Shown: positions 1-9,139 of the stretch, one piece after another | How positions within the stretch are numbered: position 1 is the first letter of the stretch | Layout: each line of letters begins with the position of its first letter | Position numbers and translations under genes: made by a program | Assembly: GCF_007097385.1 (NCBI RefSeq) | Contig: NZ_VJZS01000009.1 | Span: forward strand, 62,001 to 126,000 | From: Flavobacterium sp. ZT3R18 | GTDB taxonomy: Bacteria > Bacteroidota > Bacteroidia > Flavobacteriales > Flavobacteriaceae | Length of the DNA stretch: 64,000 nucleotides | Reading direction: 5' to 3' | The notes under the pieces: model-generated | Told to the model about the DNA's origin: nothing | Database searches by the model: none | The model's input: the letters and a program-made list of their open reading frames with translations, nothing else

Positions 1-1243
1 TTGCAAATACAATAGTGTTTGATTTAGTGTTTTTACAAACTTTCGAAGCAAAAATCAAATCGTTAATCTCTTGCTCAGTAGGGGCTGTTGCTGTAACGGT
101 TTTTAAGTCGGCTTTAGTATCAGTGATGTTGTTTCTTTCTTGAATCAACAATCCATTCAGACACGTTCTTACTTGTTTTTGAGGCAGTTCGACTTCGTTT
201 TGAATTAAAATAATTCTGTTTTTCTTTTCTTGTAAGAGCGCAATTGCTTCCGCATCATAAGATGGAGCGATTACTACTTCGCAAAATAATTTGTTGATTT
301 CAGTTGCGGTTGCAACATCTATTGTCGTGTTTGCAATTAATACTCCTCCAAAAGCCGAAGTAGGATCACATGCCAAAGCTACATTGTAAGCTTCACTAAT
401 AGTATCTCTTGTTGCTAATCCGCAAGCATTGTTGTGCTTTAGAATAGCAAATGTTGGTCCGTCAGTTTTGAATTCATTAATTAAATTCACTGCCGCATCT
501 ACATCTAATAAGTTGTTGTATGATAATTCTTTACCGTGAACTTTGGTAAACATAGCGTCAAAATCTCCAAAGAAAAATCCTTTTTGGTGTGGGTTTTCTC
601 CATATCTCAATACTTGACCATTTTCTATACTCGCTTTATAGATGGTTTCATCCGTATTAAAATAGTTAAAAATGGCTCCGTCGTAATGAGAAGAAACATG
701 AAAAGCTTTGGTGGCTAATAATTTTCTGTCTGCAAGAGTAGTAGCTCCATTTTGAGTGGTAATCATGTCAAGAAGTGTGCTATATTGGTCAACAGAAGCA
801 ACGATTACAGTGTCCTTGAAGTTTTTTGCGGCAGCACGAATTAATGAAATACCACCAATATCAATTTTTTCGATAATATCGTCTTCACTTGCTCCAGAAG
901 CAACTGTTTTTTCAAAGGGATATAAATCAACAATTACCAAATCAATCTGCGGAATGTTGTATTCCTGCATTTGTTGTACATCACTTTCGTTGTCTTGACG
1001 ATTTAAGATTCCTCCAAATACCTTTGGATGTAACGTTTTTACTCTACCACCTAAAATAGAAGGGTAAGTTGTAACATCTTCAACAGGGATTACAGGAATT
1101 CCTAAATTTTTAATGAATTCCTCAGTACCACCTGTAGAATAAAAAACTACATTTTGGTCATGCAATTTTCTTACAATTGGTTCTAGGCCTTCTTTTGAAA
1201 AGACTGAAATTAATGCGGATTGGATTGTTTTTGTTGTGTTCAT
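1..1243 (-). CDS. purH: Bifunctional AICAR formyltransferase/IMP cyclohydrolase, 3' end cut by window edge
   Basis: Catalyses the last two steps of de novo IMP synthesis in the cytosol: formylation of AICAR with 10-formyl-THF, then ring closure. The reverse strand reads MNTTKTIQSALISVFSKEG from an ATG at 1243, with the cyclohydrolase (MGS-like) domain first (STGGTEEFIK, GGRVKTLHPKVFGGIL, DLYPFEKT, IDIGGISLIRAAAKN), then the start of the AICAR transformylase domain (LRYGENPHQKG, KHNNACGLA). About 414 residues are visible of an expected ~510; the C-terminus lies left of the window. A dispersed repeat lies upstream, and the permease gene beyond it is divergent. Identification is secure from these motifs. 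Confidence 0.97.
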   Translation of the reverse strand, partial: MNTTKTIQSALISVFSKEGLEPIVRKLHDQNVVFYSTGGTEEFIKNLGIPVIPVEDVTTYPSILGGRVKTLHPKVFGGILNRQDNESDVQQMQEYNIPQIDLVIVDLYPFEKTVASGASEDDIIEKIDIGGISLIRAAAKNFKDTVIVASVDQYSTLLDMITTQNGATTLADRKLLATKAFHVSSHYDGAIFNYFNTDETIYKASIENGQVLRYGENPHQKGFFFGDFDAMFTKVHGKELSYNNLLDVDAAVNLINEFKTDGPTFAILKHNNACGLATRDTISEAYNVALACDPTSAFGGVLIANTTIDVATATEINKLFCEVVIAPSYDAEAIALLQEKKNRIILIQNEVELPQKQVRTCLNGLLIQERNNITDTKADLKTVTATAPTEQEINDLIFASKVCKNTKSNTIVFA

Positions 1244-1370
1244 CGAGTAGTTATGATTATAAAGTGCAAAAATAGTTTTTTTTGATAATATAATTCAATA
1301 AAAATATGTAACAATGTCTTAAAATTACATACCAATCGTTAAATATGTTTTTTGTAGTTATCAGCTATTA

Positions 1371-1534
1371 GTCCCGATAGCTATCGGGAGTGAAAAGTGA
1401 TTAGTCTTTGGGGATACTAAAAAAATAAGAATTCATCATTAAAGCCATTTGGTTTGTTTTTTACACATATTTAGAATGTATTTATGCTAGAATCTAAGCT
1501 AATCACTAATGACTATTCACTAATCACCGAACAG
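1371..1534. repeat. Dispersed intergenic element, family E, copy 1
   Basis: Fills most of the 356-bp gap between purH and the permease gene. It begins with the 16-bp palindrome CCCGATAGCTATCGGG (1373-1388), then GTGATTAG, an AT-rich core containing TCATTAAAG and TATTTATG, and ends with GCTAATCACTAATGACTA plus TTCACTAATCACCG. The ends are inverted copies of GTGATTAG/CTAATCAC. A closely similar copy is at 14609-14783 and two diverged ones at about 21.3 and 45.9 kb. No coding potential is seen. Function is unknown; it resembles a non-autonomous or REP-like element. Confidence 0.7.
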
Positions 1535-1599
1535 TTATTGTTTTCTTAGGTTATTGCGATAAATATCTTGAAATTTACAATAACACAAATTAAAATGAA

Positions 1600-2856
1600 A
1601 TGCTAGTTTATCTAAGATTATTAAAGGAGAGTTTTGGTTTTGCGATGAATGCGTTGCGAAGTAATAAATTGAGGACGTTGCTTTCTTTATTGGGTGTTAC
1701 TATTGGGATATTTTCGATTATCGCGGTGCTTTCAGCGGTAGATTCTTTGAATAGGAAAATAACTAAAGATATTGGTAGTCTCGATAATAGTACCGTTTTC
1801 TTTTTTAAATATTGTTTCGGGCCTTCGGATGTTCCCGATTGGAAAATAGATCAGTTTCCTAATGTCACTTATGATGAGTATAAATTACTTAAAAACAGCT
1901 TGACCGATGTTGAGAGCGTTTGTTTTCAGTTTTATGCGGGGAGAGAAACAATCAAGCATGAATTAAAATCGATAAGTTCTATTGTTGTAATTCCTTGTAC
2001 TTATGAAATGTATGATATTGAAAAGTTTGATTTTGAGGAAGGACGTTTTTTTAGCGAAAAAGAATCTAATTCGGGGGATAATACAGTTGTGATTGGGCAT
2101 GATATCTCAGCTGCTTTATTTGAAGGGACTTCTCCTATTGATAAATATATTCGATTGTATGGGCAGCGATTTAAGGTTATTGGAGTGCTGAAAAAAGTAG
2201 GGGATAGGTTGATAAGTTTTGGTTCAAACCCAGACACAACAATTTACCCTACGGTTAATAAAATAAGAAGTCTGTTTGGAGATAATACAAAGTCATTTAC
2301 TCCAATAGTGATTATAAAGCCTGCTAAAGGAGTTGATGTAGAAAGTTTGAAAGCTCAAATTGCCTATAGAATTAGGAATTTTAGAGGAATAAAATCGGGT
2401 CAGGCAGATAATTTTTTTATCAATTTGCTAAAAGGAGCTACAGATATGATTGACGAGACTATAGGACTTATGAACGTAATGGGTTGGGTAATTGCGGGAT
2501 TTTCGCTTTTAGTTGGCGGTTTTGGGATCGCCAATATCATGTTTGTTTCTGTAAAAGAACGTACCAATTTAATTGGGATTCAAAAATCATTGGGAGCCAA
2601 AAATCGCTTTATATTGTTTCAGTTTTTATTCGAAGCCGTAATACTTTCGGTACTTGGAGGTATAATTGGATTGTTTATGGTTTGGGGAATCGCTTTGATT
2701 TTGACCAATGCCTTAGACTTTGAATTTGTTTTGTCGCTAGGAAATATTCTTTTAGGAACAGGCTTAGCAGCTGTAATTGGTCTTGTTTCTGGAATTCTCC
2801 CTGCCATTGCAGCGTCCAAATTAGACCCCGTAGAAGCCATTAGAACGGGAATGTAA
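1600..2856 (+). CDS. ABC transporter permease, MacB/FtsX type
   Basis: A 418-residue inner-membrane protein with the MacB-like plan: an N-terminal membrane segment (residues ~18-45, LRTLLSLLGVTIGIFSIIAV), a periplasmic MacB_PCD domain (~50-270), then three C-terminal FtsX segments (~288-415) ending with the usual DPVEAIR motif. It would work with a cytosolic ATPase, typically exporting peptides or lipoprotein-like substrates or driving envelope remodelling. No ATPase or periplasmic adaptor gene is adjacent, so the partner must be encoded elsewhere. The start is the ATG at 1600; an ATG six bases earlier runs into a stop after two codons. Substrate cannot be told from sequence. Confidence 0.9.
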   Translation: MLVYLRLLKESFGFAMNALRSNKLRTLLSLLGVTIGIFSIIAVLSAVDSLNRKITKDIGSLDNSTVFFFKYCFGPSDVPDWKIDQFPNVTYDEYKLLKNSLTDVESVCFQFYAGRETIKHELKSISSIVVIPCTYEMYDIEKFDFEEGRFFSEKESNSGDNTVVIGHDISAALFEGTSPIDKYIRLYGQRFKVIGVLKKVGDRLISFGSNPDTTIYPTVNKIRSLFGDNTKSFTPIVIIKPAKGVDVESLKAQIAYRIRNFRGIKSGQADNFFINLLKGATDMIDETIGLMNVMGWVIAGFSLLVGGFGIANIMFVSVKERTNLIGIQKSLGAKNRFILFQFLFEAVILSVLGGIIGLFMVWGIALILTNALDFEFVLSLGNILLGTGLAAVIGLVSGILPAIAASKLDPVEAIRTGM

Positions 2857-3086
2857 AAAGGTTTGACTATTTGCTATGATGTTCCCCAAATTGCGTTTTG
2901 AAAAAAGTATAATCTATTTGACTAAGAAATAATTGCTTTTACGGCAAATTTAATGAATTAAATCTACATGAATTGATATGTATTTTTCGCATCGATTTAG
3001 CAATTAGCAGCACCTTAAACGATGATTAACAGACAAACTAAAAGCAACACAGACTTTTTTATTAATTCTTGAAATTCACTAAAAAA

Positions 3087-3596
3087 ATGGCAACTAAATA
3101 TTTGATTTTAATACTCACTTTTGCACTAAATATTTCGATAATGGCATAGAATAAAACAGAAAAAGAGATAATCAAGAAAATAGAGTTAGACAATTTTTCT
3201 AACCAAATTGCACTTGAAATGGGCTTGAAAATTATTGCCTTGGCAAAAAGTCGCAATCAACATATTGCAGTTGAAATATGTAGGCTAAACCATATCGTTT
3301 TTATTTATTTTGACGACAGTCTTCCTGTTGATAAACATAATTGGCTTAGACGAAAAGCGAATGTAGCAAAACAATTTGAGGAAAGTTCTTTAAGTGTCAA
3401 AAACGACCTGAAAGAGGGCAATATGACATTAGAAAAAACATTTGGACTTGACGAGAAAGACTTTCTTGCAAAAGGTGGCTCAATACCAATTTTCATAAAG
3501 AGTGCAGGAATGATAGCGACAATAACTGTATCAGGACTACACGATGAAGAAGACCATAATATAATCATTGAAGCACTTCAAGGGAAATATTTTTAG
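3087..3596 (+). pseudogene. UPF0303/DUF336-type (HbpS-like) gene with in-frame amber codon after the signal peptide
   Basis: From ATG 3087 the frame encodes a good signal peptide, MATKYLILILTFALNISIMA, then a TAG stop at 3147-3149, then an uninterrupted 149-codon frame to 3596. The downstream part has the UPF0303 pattern: WLRRKANVAKQFEESS, KGGSIPIFIK, a TVSGL-x4-EDH motif and IIIEAL near the C-terminus. In Bacteroidota the residue after the cleavage site is often Gln, and CAG to TAG is one transition, so the ancestral product was probably a 169-residue exported protein. Translation could restart at ATG 3219 to give a 125-residue cytosolic form lacking the N-terminal helix. Related proteins bind heme or act as small chaperones; the role here is unknown. 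A sequencing error is possible. Confidence 0.72.
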
Positions 3597-3604
3597 ACAA
3601 ACCA

Positions 3605-3634
3605 AAAAAAAATCCCGATTGCTCGGGATTTTCA
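3605..3634. terminator. Bidirectional rho-independent terminator
   Basis: Hairpin AATCCCGA-TTGC-TCGGGATT at 3611-3630, with an A-run before and a T-rich stretch after. It sits between the UPF0303 gene and the convergent accD and can serve both. Confidence 0.8.
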
Positions 3635-3635
3635 T

Positions 3636-4490
3636 TTATCTAATAGTATTGTTTTGAATCAAATCGATGTATAAGTTAATCTTATTTTTCAATTCTTTTC
3701 TGGCGGTTATAAAATCTAAGAAACCATGTTCCAGAAGAAATTCGGCAGTTTGAAAACCTTCCGGTAAATCTTTTCCGGTAGTGTCTCTAACGACTCTTGG
3801 TCCTGCAAATCCGATTAAGGCACCGGGCTCAGAAATATTGATATCTCCTAACATGGCGTAAGATGCAGTAGTTCCCCCAGTTGTTGGGTCAGTACAAAGC
3901 GATATGTAAGGTAATTTTGCTTCGGCAAGTTGAGCTAATTTTACAGATGTTTTTGCTAATTGCATTAAAGAATAAGCAGCTTCCATCATTCTGGCTCCAC
4001 CCGATTTTGAAATCATTACAAAAGGCAGTCTGTTTTTGATAGCATGATCAATTCCTCTGGCAATTTTTTCTCCAACAACCGCTCCCATAGATCCACCGAT
4101 AAAGGCAAAATCCATACAGCAAATCACTAATTCTTTGCCTTTTGATTTTCCAACACCAGTACGGACAGCATCTTTGAGTTGCGTTTTTTCCATTACCTCT
4201 TTCAATCGGTCTGCATATTTTTTTGTATCAACAAAATGCAAAGGATCTTTAGAAGTCATGTTTTTGTCTAATTCAACAAATTCATTGTTGTCAAATAAAA
4301 TATCAAAATAGGCTGCGCTTCCAATTCTAACATGGAAACCATCTTCGGGGCTTACAAATAAATTACGAGCCAACTCATCAGCATCAATAATTTTACCGGT
4401 AGGAGATTTGTACCAAAGACCTTTTGGGATGTCCATTTTGTCTTCGGTAGCCGTAGTAATTCCTTTTTCTTTTCTTTTAAACCAAGCCAT
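3636..4490 (-). CDS. accD: Acetyl-CoA carboxylase carboxyltransferase subunit beta, lacking the zinc-ribbon cysteines
   Basis: Beta subunit of the carboxyltransferase that moves CO2 from carboxybiotin to acetyl-CoA, the committed step of fatty acid synthesis; it pairs with AccA. 284 residues with the crotonase-like core: [71 protein letters not shown]. The N-terminal region aligns with the zinc ribbon of E. coli AccD, but the four cysteine positions read SPTG (29-32) and SPED (47-50), so no zinc site is present. The rest of the length and the core are normal. Downstream of fbaA on the same strand, separated by a long inverted repeat. Confidence 0.96.
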   Translation of the reverse strand: MAWFKRKEKGITTATEDKMDIPKGLWYKSPTGKIIDADELARNLFVSPEDGFHVRIGSAAYFDILFDNNEFVELDKNMTSKDPLHFVDTKKYADRLKEVMEKTQLKDAVRTGVGKSKGKELVICCMDFAFIGGSMGAVVGEKIARGIDHAIKNRLPFVMISKSGGARMMEAAYSLMQLAKTSVKLAQLAEAKLPYISLCTDPTTGGTTASYAMLGDINISEPGALIGFAGPRVVRDTTGKDLPEGFQTAEFLLEHGFLDFITARKELKNKINLYIDLIQNNTIR

Positions 4491-4509
4491 TTTTATTATT
4501 TTAGATCTA

Positions 4510-4556
4510 AGATTTTAGATTTTAGATTTCCTCGTGAAATCTAAAATCTAAAATCT
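4510..4556. repeat. AT-rich perfect inverted repeat between fbaA and accD
   Basis: Two 21-bp arms made of tandem ATTTTAG/CTAAAAT words, separated by the 5-base loop CTCGT (4531-4535). It would form a long weak hairpin in the fbaA-accD transcript. The TTTTAGA words recur elsewhere between genes in this window. It may dampen read-through, but it lacks a GC-rich stem. Confidence 0.75.
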
Positions 4557-4560
4557 AAAA

Positions 4561-5628
4561 TTATAGTGTATTCACGTTATTTAAGTCAGTAAAAGCTTGC
4601 TCAAGTCTCGCATTGAAAGTTGATTCTCCTTCACGCAACCATTTTCTTGGGTCGTAATATTTTTTGTTTGGTGCTTCTGCTCCTTCTGGATTTCCAATTT
4701 GAGTTTTAAGGTACTCAACATTGTTAATCATAAAATCACGGATACCTTCCGTAAAAGCAAATTGCAAGTCAGTATCGATGTTCATTTTTACAACACCATA
4801 ACTAATTCCTTCTCTAATTTCTTCTAGTGTAGAACCAGATCCACCGTGGAAAACAAAATCAACAGGGTTTGGTCCAGTTTTGAATTTTTCTTGAACGTAA
4901 TCTTGAGAATTTTTTAAGATTTTTGGAGTTAATTTTACGTTTCCTGGTTTGTAAACTCCGTGAACATTTCCAAAGGCAGCAGCAATTGTAAATTTTGGGC
5001 TTATTTTAGATAATTCTTCGTAAGCATAGGCTACTTCGTCAGGTTGAGTGTATAATTTTGAGCTATCAACATCAGAGTTGTCTACACCGTCTTCTTCTCC
5101 ACCAGTGATTCCAAGTTCGATTTCTAGCGTCATTCCCATTTTGCTCATTCTTTCTAAATATCCTTTGCAGATTTCGATATTTTCTTCGATTGGCTCTTCA
5201 GATAAATCAATCATGTGCGAAGAGAATAATGGTTTTCCGGTTGCTGCAAAATGTACTTCTGAAGCATCTAATAATCCGTCAATCCAAGGTAATAATTTTT
5301 TAGCACAATGGTCAGTGTGCAAAATAACGGTTGCTCCGTATGCTTCTGCCAAGGTATGAATGTGTTTTGCACCAGCAATACCACCGGCAATAGCGGCTTT
5401 CTCACCAGCATTAGAAAGTCCTTTTCCGGCATTAAATTGTGCGCCACCATTTGAAAACTGAATGATAACTGGTGCATTTAGTTTTGCAGCAGTTTCAAGT
5501 ACTCCATTAATAGTGTCTGATCCTATAACATTTACAGCTGGAAGGGCAAAGCCTTTCTCTTTTGCATAATTAAAAATTTCTTGTACTTGATCGCCTGTAG
5601 CAACTCCTGGTTTAATGTTGTGTGCCAT
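4561..5628 (-). CDS. fbaA: Class II fructose-bisphosphate aldolase
   Basis: Zinc-dependent aldolase of glycolysis and gluconeogenesis, interconverting fructose-1,6-bisphosphate with dihydroxyacetone phosphate and glyceraldehyde-3-phosphate. 355 residues, the usual length of the long class IIA enzymes. Zinc and catalytic motifs are present: LHTDHCAKKLLPWIDG, ELGITGGEEDGVD, FGNVHGVYKPGNVKL and VFHGGSGS, followed by the NIDTD phosphate-binding loop. Starts MAHNIKPGVATG. Lies 70 bp upstream of accD on the same strand. Confidence 0.97.
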   Translation of the reverse strand: MAHNIKPGVATGDQVQEIFNYAKEKGFALPAVNVIGSDTINGVLETAAKLNAPVIIQFSNGGAQFNAGKGLSNAGEKAAIAGGIAGAKHIHTLAEAYGATVILHTDHCAKKLLPWIDGLLDASEVHFAATGKPLFSSHMIDLSEEPIEENIEICKGYLERMSKMGMTLEIELGITGGEEDGVDNSDVDSSKLYTQPDEVAYAYEELSKISPKFTIAAAFGNVHGVYKPGNVKLTPKILKNSQDYVQEKFKTGPNPVDFVFHGGSGSTLEEIREGISYGVVKMNIDTDLQFAFTEGIRDFMINNVEYLKTQIGNPEGAEAPNKKYYDPRKWLREGESTFNARLEQAFTDLNNVNTL

Positions 5629-5692
5629 TGTAAATTCTTTTAGTTTTTTAGTTTTTAGATTATAATTTGCAAAAATAAGAATTAATTAGCAT

Positions 5693-8338
5693 TTAGAAAG
5701 GGTAATTGATACCAAAATTAAAAACAGAGTTGGCAAAATTATATTGAGTGAACCATCTATCTCCCATTTCCAAGGCGGGATTGTAGGTTTTAAGCCCAAT
5801 ATCTACTCTAACTACAAAAAAACCAAAATCATATCGTAAGCCAAAACCTGTACCTAAGGCTATTTTGCTTAAATCTTTTATGCTATTGAATTGAGCAGGT
5901 TCAAAAGTGGTTTCATCAAATACATTCCAAATATTACCTGCGTCAGCAAATAAAGCACCATTAAATTTACCTCCAATTAAGAATCGATATTCCCCACTGA
6001 TTGCGATTTTTAAATTGGCTTCGTTAAAGTTGTTTGTAGATGGACTGCTTCCAGGTCCTAAACGATACGGTTGCCATGCTCTATTGTCATTAGATCCTCC
6101 TGCATAATAGCTTTTAGTAAATGGAATGAAATTTGAATTCCCATAAGGGATTGCAATTCCAAAAAAAGTTCTCATGGCAAAAACTTTACCTTTGTCAATA
6201 TCCCAATATTTGACAAAGTCAAATTCGGTCTTTAAATATTCCGCATATTCCAAATTGAAAATTTCATAGTTTCCGTTTGAGTTTTTAGGCAAATTACCAA
6301 TGCTTGAAATGGCAGATAACAGTGTTCCTGCCGACTCAATTTTTGTTCTAAACATATAAAAATTATTGTCTTGCAAGTCCTTTTTGGTTGTTTTTGTAAA
6401 GACAATATTGGTAGCCATGATAAAATCATTATCGGTTAGCCTGATTCTTTGTTGTTCAATACTGCTTACATCTTTGTACTCTTGATCATTTGGTTTTAAA
6501 GATGTTTTATCTGACAGTACAGCATTTGTGAAACCAGTTGTCCCACTTTCTATAATTAAATCACCGGTTTTTGTATCAAAATAAGTAGGGTCTGTAACTA
6601 CGCTAGGGTCTTTTGCTATTTTATTTAACGCATCATACGAAGATCCATATACGTTATAGTAGTTTTCAGGATTAAGATTGTTTACAAACTGAATATTAAA
6701 AAGATCGAAACGGGTTGTGTTGTTTTTTTTAGGGGTCCAGCTATACGAATAAACACCACTAAAGTTTTCTTTGTCTAAACCGATATTGGTTTGCTTAGAA
6801 AAACCAACACTCATTATAGTAGAGGGGATCATACTCTTGGGGATGATTTTTTCGGTTTTAAACGGAAATAAAATTCGCGGAAAGTTAAGTTTTGCATCCG
6901 CACCGTATTCTGATACGTTAAAAAAACTATCCCCCGGATCTGCAATGTCATTAGATGCACCAATATTTCCTCGTGCAGATAGTTCTAATGTTTCGGCTCC
7001 ATTAAAAACATTTCTAACGGTTTCTGTAATACTTGCGGCAATACCAAAATCTTCAATATTAGAATGGGTTAGATCTAAAGTATAGCCAAAGCTAAATTTT
7101 TTGCGGGGAGTTAAATAGATTTTGGCAATCAAAGACTGAGAGGTACTGTCTCTTTTGTCTACTTCATATTGAATAGTGGGATAATTAAAAATTTTAAGAT
7201 TGTTTAAATATCGAGTAGATAAAACAGTTTTGTTGTCAGCGAAGAGTCCTCCTTTTACAATAAAAACAGCATCGGTTATGGCATGTGGGGTATATTTTAT
7301 TTTTTCAAAGCCATATAAATTCATGTTGTTATAAGTGAGACTGTCTTTAATTTTAGAATTGTGATTCGTGCTTTTATAGTCTGTGTAAATGTTGATGTCG
7401 CTAATTTTGTATATCTTAAATGGTTCTGTCTTTGTAGAATCATTTTCTTGATACAAATAATTACCAATGCTTAAATTGATGTTGGCTTTGTCTTTTTTAT
7501 TGATAGTGTCAATGTCAAAAGTTACATAATTGGGTTGAAAACGATACGCACCATTATTTCTAAAAAGGGTGCTTATTCGATCTTTTTCATTTTCAAAATC
7601 TTCCGTTTTGTATTGATTTCCTGCGATAATTAATGATTTCTTTGTTTTGTAAAGAGAATCTAATACCGGTGTTAAAATGGTAGTTGTTATGGTATCTAAG
7701 AAAAAGGGATTTCCAGTTGTGACGTCATACTTCATCTTAGCTTTTTTGGGGCTTAGGGAGTCTAGCTTGTATGTGGCTTTAACATTAAAGTAGCCGTTAT
7801 TAAAATAATGACTTTTAAGGCGAAGTAATGATTTTTTAGATTTTAAGGTGTCTGCAATAACTGGTGCTTCTCCCGTTTCTTTCAAAAAGGTGTGTATCCC
7901 GTGATACCAAAAGGATTTACGTAGTCTTGCTATTTGTTTCTCAGAAAGCCATTTTACTTCTCGGTTGTATTTTTTTTCTTTGTTGTGATATTTCAGATTG
8001 AATGTCGAATCTGGATTAGGGTTGGCTAAATTGTATAGATTCAACAACATCCGGTATCCTACTATGGAACTGTTGGGTTGTTGGTACAATTGATCGTATA
8101 TGTTTTGATTCTTTATTGATTTGTTATTTTGAACAATTTCATTTTTTACAAGAAGTTGTTTTCTGGCTGGAACTCTCTTTTCTGAATTACAAGCTATAAT
8201 TAGTATTGAAATTAGAATAAATGCTACTATTTTTGTAAAATTCTTTTTCTTCTGAAAAAGTCTGGATTGCCCAAGGTTATTATCTCGACAATTATCAAGA
8301 CTCTTTTTTATAATATAGGAGGAATTTTTTTGGGGCAT
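5693..8338 (-). CDS. tamL: TamL-like lipoprotein of the BamA/TamA (Omp85) family
   Basis: Outer-membrane protein of 881 residues with POTRA-like repeats in the N-terminal half and an Omp85 beta-barrel in the C-terminal half, ending in the typical terminal Phe (NFGINYPF). The barrel contains the conserved region around YYAGGSNDNRAWQPYRLGPG. Unlike BamA it carries a lipobox, ISILIIAC with Cys50, which matches the Bacteroidota TamA homologue TamL, a lipoprotein that works with TamB in outer-membrane homeostasis. The signal anchor begins only at about residue 33, so the n-region is long and basic. No later start codon exists before the lipobox, and a promoter-like TACTTTTG lies just upstream, supporting this start. 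Its 5' end lies 48 bp from the divergent methyltransferase gene. Confidence 0.85.
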   Translation of the reverse strand: MPQKNSSYIIKKSLDNCRDNNLGQSRLFQKKKNFTKIVAFILISILIIACNSEKRVPARKQLLVKNEIVQNNKSIKNQNIYDQLYQQPNSSIVGYRMLLNLYNLANPNPDSTFNLKYHNKEKKYNREVKWLSEKQIARLRKSFWYHGIHTFLKETGEAPVIADTLKSKKSLLRLKSHYFNNGYFNVKATYKLDSLSPKKAKMKYDVTTGNPFFLDTITTTILTPVLDSLYKTKKSLIIAGNQYKTEDFENEKDRISTLFRNNGAYRFQPNYVTFDIDTINKKDKANINLSIGNYLYQENDSTKTEPFKIYKISDINIYTDYKSTNHNSKIKDSLTYNNMNLYGFEKIKYTPHAITDAVFIVKGGLFADNKTVLSTRYLNNLKIFNYPTIQYEVDKRDSTSQSLIAKIYLTPRKKFSFGYTLDLTHSNIEDFGIAASITETVRNVFNGAETLELSARGNIGASNDIADPGDSFFNVSEYGADAKLNFPRILFPFKTEKIIPKSMIPSTIMSVGFSKQTNIGLDKENFSGVYSYSWTPKKNNTTRFDLFNIQFVNNLNPENYYNVYGSSYDALNKIAKDPSVVTDPTYFDTKTGDLIIESGTTGFTNAVLSDKTSLKPNDQEYKDVSSIEQQRIRLTDNDFIMATNIVFTKTTKKDLQDNNFYMFRTKIESAGTLLSAISSIGNLPKNSNGNYEIFNLEYAEYLKTEFDFVKYWDIDKGKVFAMRTFFGIAIPYGNSNFIPFTKSYYAGGSNDNRAWQPYRLGPGSSPSTNNFNEANLKIAISGEYRFLIGGKFNGALFADAGNIWNVFDETTFEPAQFNSIKDLSKIALGTGFGLRYDFGFFVVRVDIGLKTYNPALEMGDRWFTQYNFANSVFNFGINYPF

Positions 8339-8369
8339 GTGGGGTTCAATTGTTATGAAATATTTAATT

Positions 8370-8377
8370 CAAAAGTA
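8370..8377 (-). promoter_or_regulatory. Promoter -7 element for tamL
   Basis: TACTTTTG on the reverse strand fits the Bacteroidota -7 consensus TAnnTTTG. It lies about 32 bases before the tamL ATG, implying a short leader. No clear TTG is seen at the expected -33 spacing. Confidence 0.45.
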
Positions 8378-8386
8378 CATTTTTTT

Positions 8387-9115
8387 ATGCTTAGTAAAAA
8401 CCAAATAAAGCTTATCTCGAGTTTGCAACAAAAAAAACATCGTTTTGCCAATCAGTTGTTTTTTGCCGAGGGCGTAAAAGTAATTCAAGAATTAGTAAAA
8501 TCAAATTTTGAATTAGAACATCTCTATACAACAATGCCAGATTTTGATGAAATACCAGTTGGCAAGAAAACAATTATTTCCGAAGGCGAGTTGAATAAAA
8601 TTAGTGCATTGGCTACTCCTAATACTTGTTTGGCAGTATTTAGAATTCCTTTAGAGAAAAAAATACTTGATTCTGGATTGATAGTTGCACTTGATTCTAT
8701 TAGAGATCCAGGGAATTTGGGTACTATTTTAAGATTATGTGATTGGTTTGGAGTTAAACAGTTGTTGTGCTCCAAAGAAACTGTTGATATTTTTAATCCA
8801 AAAGTGGTTCAGGCTACGATGGGATCTATCGCTAGGGTAAATGTAAATTATATCGATTTGAATGCTTTTATATCCAAAACCAAGCTGCCGGTTTTTGGAA
8901 CGTTTATGGATGGGGATACTATTTATAAAACAGATTTGCCGCAAGATGGAATCATAATAATGGGTAATGAAGCCAACGGAATTTCAGCTGAGTTGGAGGA
9001 TTTAGTTCAAAAAAGACTAGCCATTCCGCGTTTTGGCGATCTTCAAGAAACCGAAAGCTTAAATGTGGCTACTGCAACGGCAATTATTTTAAGTGAATTT
9101 AGTAGGCGGAATTAA
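8387..9115 (+). CDS. RNA 2'-O-methyltransferase, TrmH/SpoU family
   Basis: SAM-dependent ribose methyltransferase of the SPOUT class acting on rRNA or tRNA. The N-terminal substrate-binding domain (KNQIKLISSLQQKKHRFA, LFFAEGVKVIQEL) is followed by the knotted catalytic domain with the three family motifs: ALDSIRDPGNLGTILR, IIMGNEANGIS and ESLNVATATAIIL. 242 residues. The frame is open further upstream, to 8267, but that would overlap tamL; the ATG at 8387 matches the family N-terminus. Which nucleotide it modifies cannot be read from sequence. Faces porT, which ends 24 bp downstream on the other strand. Confidence 0.93.
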   Translation: MLSKNQIKLISSLQQKKHRFANQLFFAEGVKVIQELVKSNFELEHLYTTMPDFDEIPVGKKTIISEGELNKISALATPNTCLAVFRIPLEKKILDSGLIVALDSIRDPGNLGTILRLCDWFGVKQLLCSKETVDIFNPKVVQATMGSIARVNVNYIDLNAFISKTKLPVFGTFMDGDTIYKTDLPQDGIIIMGNEANGISAELEDLVQKRLAIPRFGDLQETESLNVATATAIILSEFSRRN

Positions 9116-9139
9116 GTCCGGAAACACTTAAATATAATT

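Noticed and set aside
5048..5359. 103-codon forward frame inside fbaA
   Set aside because: Shadow of a strongly supported gene on the other strand, Ser/Ile/Pro-rich, no domain.
8267..8386. Upstream extension of the TrmH-family methyltransferase by 40 residues
   Set aside because: It would overlap the divergent tamL gene and its promoter box, and the extra sequence is not family-like.
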